Below, piece after piece: positions 6,131 to 8,309 of a stretch of 8,309 nt of DNA. This DNA comes from Candidatus Bathyarchaeota archaeon (GTDB lineage Archaea > Thermoproteota > Bathyarchaeia > Bathyarchaeales > Bathycorpusculaceae). Under the pieces are notes generated by a model. The model worked only from the letters and a program-made list of their open reading frames with translations. It was not told the origin of the DNA and did no database searches. The stretch spans positions 1 to 8,309 of the forward strand of contig JAOZHM010000032.1 in the NCBI GenBank assembly GCA_026014845.1, given 5' to 3'. The stretch's first letter is position 1, and each line of letters opens with the position of its first letter. Made by a program: the position numbers and the translations under genes.

Positions 6131-6162
6131 TTGTTTAGCTACAAAACTATAGTAGAAATGAA

Positions 6163-6393
6163 ATGAAGGATATCACTCGTAAGAGGATTGTACCCTGCAG
6201 GAGATCTTACCTCTCGCCAATGAAGGATAAAGGAAAATATTTTAGTGTTAATCCCGAAACATTTCATAAATGCATAGAAGAAGCCACCATGAATGAAAGG
6301 AAGCTCTATGCCATAAATAGTAACGAGTTAGCTTTATTTTATACACCAATTACGGCATTAGAAGAAAAAGGATCTCAGTGGTTTGATGTCTAA
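6163..6393 (+). CDS. Possible small hypothetical protein, 76 residues, overlapping trm5
   Basis: A 76-residue frame from ATG 6163 to TAA 6391-6393, with codon use like its neighbours and a composition plausible for a soluble protein: a basic N-terminus (MKDITRKRIVPCRRSYLSP), then SVNPETFHKCIEEATMNERK and a mixed strand/helix tail NSNELALFYTPITALEEKG. It matches no family I know and has no signal or membrane segment. Its last eight bases overlap the trm5 start, an arrangement like the tfe-HD junction and typical of coupled translation. It has a TATA-like box upstream but no Shine-Dalgarno, so it would be near-leaderless. ATG 6220 is an alternative internal start. It could be a genuine small gene, a fragment of an older one, or simply the long leader of trm5; coding status is uncertain. 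Confidence 0.42.
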   Translation: MKDITRKRIVPCRRSYLSPMKDKGKYFSVNPETFHKCIEEATMNERKLYAINSNELALFYTPITALEEKGSQWFDV

Positions 6394-7456
6394 GGAATCG
6401 AGGTGCGTTAAAGTTCCGAAAATTCACGGCGAAAAAGCCATTAAGCTAGTCAACAAGCTGAAAATCGTTAACAGAGAACTGGAAATTCAAAGCGACAAAG
6501 TTTTCATTTACATTCCGCTTGTCCATCACCTATCAGAAAACGATTTAGGCGCGTTTAAGGAACGAGTTCCGGATTGCGAAGTCTCAACCTATGTTTTTCC
6601 AGAAAGGAAGAAGCAAGTGACAACATTTGCAGAATTACTTGAGAACACGCTTCCCCCACATTTATTAGCTAGTCTGCCGCGTGCGATGGACTTTGTTGGA
6701 GACATAGCCATAATTGAGATTCCACCGGAGCTTAACCCATACAAAAATGTCATCGGCGAAGCAGTTCTAAAAGCGCATAAAAGCGTGCGGACGGTTCTTG
6801 CCAAGGCGGGAGCTGTCAGTGGAACTTATCGGCTGAGAGAGTTCAGTGTAGTTGCTGGAGAATCTAAAACAGAAACAATTCATAAGGAATATGGTTGCCA
6901 ATATTACGTGGACCTTGCTAAAGCCTACTTTTCTCCGCGTCTCTCACACGAACACAACAGAGTTGCGTCCCTCGTCAAAGAAGACGAAACGGTTGTAGAT
7001 TTGTTCGCTGGGGTGGGGCCTTTCTCGATACTGATTGCAAAAACTCATGAAAACGTTAAGGTTTACGCTATAGACGTGAACCCGCAAGCGGTTGAGTTTC
7101 TGAAGAAAAATGTTAGGCTCAACAGGGTTGAAAGCAAAGTTCATTCAATTCTGGGAGACGCAAAACAAATTGTTGAGCAAAGGCTTTCTGGAGTTGCAGA
7201 CCGTGTGATTATGAATTTGCCTGAAAAAGCCATGGAGTTTGTGGACGCTGCATGTGAAGCAATCAAGCCATCGGGCGGGATAGTGCATTTCTACAGTTTT
7301 GTGGACTCTTCGAACACACTTGAGAATGTGAAACTCTGTTTTATAGGTGCTGTTGAGAAATCTGGAAGGAAAGTAGAGAAAATTTTGTTTTCAAGGTTTG
7401 TCCGTGCCACAGCTCCTTACGAGTGGCAAGCTGTTTTAGACGCAAAAATCCATTAA
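6386..7456 (+). CDS. trm5: tRNA (guanine-37-N1)-methyltransferase Trm5 (archaeal Trm5b-like)
   Basis: Trm5 transfers methyl from S-adenosylmethionine to N1 of G37, 3' of the anticodon, which prevents +1 frameshifting. The 356-residue product has the N-terminal D1 tRNA-elbow domain of the Trm5b type (CVKVPKIHGEKAIKLVNKL, 7-25), a middle domain ending YRLREFSVVAGE (148-159) with the arginine region tied to G37, then TIHKEYG and YFSPRLSHEHNRV (181-193), where Glu189 matches the general base described for the M. jannaschii enzyme. The Rossmann fold follows: DLFAGVGPFSI (205-215), Asp230 (YAIDVNP), GDA (257-259) and the NLP motif at 277-279. Length is normal. The frame also allows TTG at 6383; ATG 6386 is preferred. 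The start overlaps the preceding small frame, and the stop overlaps the DUF371 stop by four bases. Confidence 0.95.
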   Translation: MSKESRCVKVPKIHGEKAIKLVNKLKIVNRELEIQSDKVFIYIPLVHHLSENDLGAFKERVPDCEVSTYVFPERKKQVTTFAELLENTLPPHLLASLPRAMDFVGDIAIIEIPPELNPYKNVIGEAVLKAHKSVRTVLAKAGAVSGTYRLREFSVVAGESKTETIHKEYGCQYYVDLAKAYFSPRLSHEHNRVASLVKEDETVVDLFAGVGPFSILIAKTHENVKVYAIDVNPQAVEFLKKNVRLNRVESKVHSILGDAKQIVEQRLSGVADRVIMNLPEKAMEFVDAACEAIKPSGGIVHFYSFVDSSNTLENVKLCFIGAVEKSGRKVEKILFSRFVRATAPYEWQAVLDAKIH

Positions 7457-7887
7457 ACTTCAACAGTTAAGGTAATCTTCACTTTCTGCTTTGGATTCCT
7501 TAGCCTTTCTACGAGTTTCCTTGACAAATCCCATGCAGCTTTGTCTGCTTTAATTGCCAATGTTCGGTTGCAAACGTAACTGCTTTTTCTTACAACAGTG
7601 TCTGTTGGATGAGTCAGGATCAGCCGTCTGCATCCAAAAGCATTCACTACTTCAACAATTCCTCCAGCTTCAATTAGCATGGTCATTTTTGCGTTTTCGT
7701 TACGCAAACTCCCTTTAAATTCGGGATTTAAATCAGCTATAGCCTTGTCTGTTGACACTGCAATAATGCACCCACCTTTCTTTGATAATTGTTTTTCTTT
7801 TGTGATTTCGAGTGTTGACTTATGTGTAGCTTGAATGTTTCTGTGTCCGTAGGCAAAGATAACTTCTGTTATTTCCATGCTATGCAT
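7453..7887 (-). CDS. DUF371 family protein (archaeal conserved hypothetical)
   Basis: A 144-residue protein (141 if the ATG at 7878 is used) matching the small archaeal DUF371/COG2090 family across its length: FAYGHRNIQATHKSTLEITK near the N-terminus, GGCIIAVSTDKAIADL (about 38-53), an NAFGCRRLILTHPTDTVVRKS segment (83-103), YVCNRTLAIKADKAAWDLSR (104-123) and a beta-rich end. The function is unknown; conserved His, Asp and Arg residues hint at nucleic-acid or ligand binding, but I assert nothing. No signal peptide. ATG 7878 has AGAG nine bases upstream and fits the usual family start; ATG 7887 lies right against that AGAG. It follows the GNAT gene by 6-15 bases, so the two are probably cotranscribed, and it converges on trm5 with a four-base overlap. 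Confidence 0.88.
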   Translation of the reverse strand: MHSMEITEVIFAYGHRNIQATHKSTLEITKEKQLSKKGGCIIAVSTDKAIADLNPEFKGSLRNENAKMTMLIEAGGIVEVVNAFGCRRLILTHPTDTVVRKSSYVCNRTLAIKADKAAWDLSRKLVERLRNPKQKVKITLTVEV

Positions 7888-7893
7888 CTCTGG

Positions 7894-8309
7894 CTATTGC
7901 AGAACCAGTTTTAGTATTATTGTGTCGTGCCCTATTCCGAAATAATCTTGAACAAAACCAGTTATGCGAAAATTATGCTTGTAATAGAACGGAATAGCTG
8001 AAGCACATTTATAGTGAACCTCAGCGAGAACTATTTTAGCTCCTTTCCGCTTCAAAGCCTTCAACTCCTTATCCAACAACCGCTTTCCTACACCTTTACC
8101 TTGATATTCCTTGGCAACTGCAATGTCTTCAAGCATCGCCTTATCATTGTGAACTTCCGCTTGCACATATCCAACAACTCTTCCATTTTCAACTGCTACA
8201 AGAGATACATCTGGATTTTCTTTTAGCTCATCCAGAAGATGCTTGCGATATTTTTCTATAGTTGTAAAAGGATTAGCCAACATAGCAAGCTCAGAAACAG
8301 TATCCAAAT
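7894..8309 (-). CDS. GNAT-family N-acetyltransferase, RimI-like, 5' end beyond the window
   Basis: The frame is open to the right edge and encodes at least 137 residues. The GNAT acetyl-CoA site is clear: a beta strand DIAVAKEY followed by QGKGVG (Q69-G74, numbering from the first in-window start-like codon), then helix KRLLDKELKALKRKG, strand KIVLAEVHY, and the C-terminal ASAIPFYYKHNFRITGFVQDYF typical of RimI-type enzymes that acetylate protein N-termini or small amines. The earlier strand pair SLVAVENGRVVGYVQAEV is also standard. The only in-window start-like codon near the edge is TTG at 8307; family members usually have 10-20 more residues, so the true start is probably outside. The substrate cannot be read from sequence; archaeal RimI-type N-alpha-acetyltransferase is likely but not certain. 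It is upstream of, and likely cotranscribed with, DUF371. Confidence 0.85.
   Translation of the reverse strand, partial: LDTVSELAMLANPFTTIEKYRKHLLDELKENPDVSLVAVENGRVVGYVQAEVHNDKAMLEDIAVAKEYQGKGVGKRLLDKELKALKRKGAKIVLAEVHYKCASAIPFYYKHNFRITGFVQDYFGIGHDTIILKLVLQ

Noticed and set aside
8014..8226. Plus-strand open frame opposite the GNAT gene
   Set aside because: The opposite strand encodes an intact acetyl-CoA site; this frame is a shadow.
1..8309. tRNA, rRNA, CRISPR, insertion sequence, toxin-antitoxin or defence genes
   Set aside because: No cloverleaf, spaced repeats, terminal inverted repeats with transposase, or recognisable defence domain was seen on either strand.

Overview
The window looks like a chromosomal housekeeping segment from an archaeon of the TACK group, most likely a bathyarchaeote-type lineage. 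The evidence is gene content: transcription factor E (TFE-alpha), an archaeal DUF2110 protein, RNA 3'-phosphate cyclase, the archaeal FAU-1 RNA-binding/RNase protein, Trm5 tRNA m1G37 methyltransferase, DUF371, and a surface beta-propeller protein ending in a PEF-type C-terminal sorting signal. Short or overlapping intergenic spacing, AT-rich TATA-like boxes and weak Shine-Dalgarno sites also fit archaea. The lineage is inferred from gene families and protein style, not from a marker tree. No mobile element, CRISPR array, rRNA or tRNA gene was found.

Layout: (1) 1-1277, minus strand, is a tightly overlapping operon TFE -> HD/HDIG protein -> DUF2110, the last running off the left edge. (2) 1278-1523 is a spacer holding the TFE promoter and, on the plus strand, a TATA-like box followed by a short open frame or possible small RNA. 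(3) 1524-1925, minus, is a small coiled-coil protein of unknown function. It is divergent from (4) the plus-strand pair rtcA-fau1 (2032-4482), both RNA metabolism genes. (5) 4634-6091, plus, is an exported, membrane-anchored beta-propeller protein, the one non-housekeeping gene. (6) 6163-7456, plus, is a possible 76-residue protein overlapping the start of trm5. (7) 7453-8309, minus, is a GNAT acetyltransferase (cut by the right edge) followed by DUF371, meeting trm5 tail to tail with a 4-base overlap.

Most genes concern making or maturing RNA: transcription initiation (TFE), RNA end chemistry (RtcA), RNA binding and processing (FAU-1) and tRNA modification (Trm5). HD, DUF2110, DUF371 and the coiled-coil protein are unassigned companions. 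I see no clear defence, mobile or obviously new multi-gene system. The items most worth a second look are the 1387-1533 interval, the altered N-terminal motif of RtcA, the uncharacterised partners of TFE, and the small gene fused by overlap to trm5.
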